DNA from: JBKDZR01 sp047971485 | GTDB taxonomy: Bacteria; Pseudomonadota; Alphaproteobacteria; Rhodobacterales; Rhodobacteraceae | Direction of reading: 5' to 3' | Assembly (NCBI GenBank): GCA_047971485.1 | Contig: JBKDZR010000123.1 | Span: forward strand, 1-7,520 | Length of the DNA: 7,520 bases | In this document: positions 6,702-7,520 of the stretch, one piece after another | How the letters are laid out: every line of letters begins with the position of its first letter | Numbering within the stretch: the first letter of the stretch is position 1 | Position numbers and translations under genes: made by a program | The notes under the pieces: model-generated | Database searches by the model: none | Told to the model about the DNA's origin: nothing | The model's input: the letters and a program-made list of their open reading frames with translations, nothing else

Positions 6702-6705
6702 TGCC

Positions 6706-7520
6706 TTACTTTTTCGTGCGCCAGCTGTCGGCGTAGTTTTCGCGGGCTTCCGTCGAATACGGGGTCGGCGAAACGCGCACCCGGATCTCGGCCTGCTTGT
6801 GCTTCTCGGTCGAGGTTTTCTGGGTCGGCTCCGGCTCACCCCATTTCAGGGTCAGAACGTCACCCACTTCGACATCGGCGTCGACAACGCCCAGCGACAG
6901 CATGCAGCGTTCGTTATAGCTGTAGCCGTTGAACATCGACATACCAACCATCTTGTCACCGTTCATGACCATATCGGCCGAGGACGATGCGTAGTTGGGC
7001 TGCGGGAAGTCGATCCACTTGGCGGCTTCTTCACCCGGACGGAAGGAGGACGCGATGACCTCGATCACATCTTCGGCGTTCCACTCGAAGGTCACCTTCT
7101 TGCGGTTCTTCTGGCCCTTCATCTTGGTCAGGGCGTCTTTACCGATGAAGTCTTTCTTCTTCCAGCCAATGTAGAAGTCATAGCCCAGTTCGAACGGGTT
7201 GACGTAGTAGTCTTCGATGTTGTCGGAGACAAAGCTGCCACCGATGGCGCCGGCGGCTTCATAGCTTTCGGCACCCAGCCAATCGCGATAGTCCTTCAGC
7301 ATGCCTTCGCCGGTGTAGATGCCCGGCAGCGGCGACGGGATCCAGCCGGATTCCAGCGTGTTGGTGGAATAGGCACGGCTACCGCAACGAACCAGATCAA
7401 CGCCGGCATCCTTGGCGGCCTGCAGGACCGTGTTCAGGATGTAGCTCTTGTCTTCATAGGGGCCCCAGATTTCCAGGCCGGGCGCACCGGACATGCCGTG
7501 ACGCAGCGCCTGAACTTTCT
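6706..7520 (-). CDS. LigM/GcvT-like tetrahydrofolate-dependent demethylase (C-terminal part)
   Basis: About 271 C-terminal residues of a GcvT-fold aminomethyltransferase-type protein; the frame stays open to the right edge, so the N-terminus lies outside the window. An internal ATG at 7494 is not the start, since conserved sequence (KVQALRHG-MSGAPGLEIWGPY) continues across it. Blocks resembling LigM/DesA-type O-demethylases and relatives of DMSP demethylase are visible: the GAPGLEIWGP strand, SGWIPSPLPGIYTG, YVNPFELGYDFYIGWKKKDFIG, RKKVTFEWNAEDV, YSYNERCMLSLGVVDADVEVGD and LKWGEPEP. Such enzymes move a methyl group from a methoxy aromatic acid, or a related donor, to tetrahydrofolate in the cytoplasm. 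The exact substrate cannot be read from this part. Base composition is somewhat less GC-rich than the tup/MOT1 genes, with frequent AAG and TTC codons. It lies 116 bases upstream of dctP on the same strand, suggesting a shared catabolic function. Confidence 0.75.
   Translation of the reverse strand, partial: KVQALRHGMSGAPGLEIWGPYEDKSYILNTVLQAAKDAGVDLVRCGSRAYSTNTLESGWIPSPLPGIYTGEGMLKDYRDWLGAESYEAAGAIGGSFVSDNIEDYYVNPFELGYDFYIGWKKKDFIGKDALTKMKGQKNRKKVTFEWNAEDVIEVIASSFRPGEEAAKWIDFPQPNYASSSADMVMNGDKMVGMSMFNGYSYNERCMLSLGVVDADVEVGDVLTLKWGEPEPTQKTSTEKHKQAEIRVRVSPTPYSTEARENYADSWRTKK

Overview
The window is GC-rich, densely coding bacterial DNA. It carries two transport modules and the 3' part of a catabolic gene. 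High GC, short or overlapping gene junctions, a complete TRAP transporter and a LigM/GcvT-type methyltransferase suggest an alphaproteobacterium, perhaps of the Rhodobacterales. That placement is inferred from gene content and style only.

Left half (about 1-3755): an oxyanion-transport block. A three-gene minus-strand operon, tupB-tupC-tupA (2462 down to 119), encodes a tungstate-type ABC importer: permease, ATPase and periplasmic binding protein. Divergently, a plus-strand gene (about 2634-3755) encodes a MOT1-family molybdate/sulfate permease. The two units share an AT-richer gap (2463-2603) that should hold both promoters. Two unrelated uptake routes for group 6 oxyanions placed back to back suggest a joint role in supplying Mo/W to cofactor enzymes, none of which lies in the window.

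Right half (3795-7520), all minus strand: the end of a LigM/GcvT-like tetrahydrofolate-dependent demethylase that runs off the right edge, then a dctP-dctQ-dctM TRAP transporter operon (6589 down to 3795) with a 6-nt gap and a 4-nt ATGA overlap. The adjacency suggests that the transporter imports the methylated (methoxy or methylthio type) acid that the enzyme demethylates. This is inference.

RNA-level structure: the 116-nt gap between the demethylase and dctP holds three consecutive hairpins. The last is a near-ideal intrinsic terminator whose U-tract lies one base from the dctP Shine-Dalgarno, an arrangement that fits attenuation or read-through control. A further long hairpin follows dctM and is fully paired only in the minus-strand transcript. 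At the far left, a plus-strand frame ending at base 42 may be the tail of a convergent gene. I saw no tRNA, rRNA, CRISPR array, insertion sequence or phage gene.
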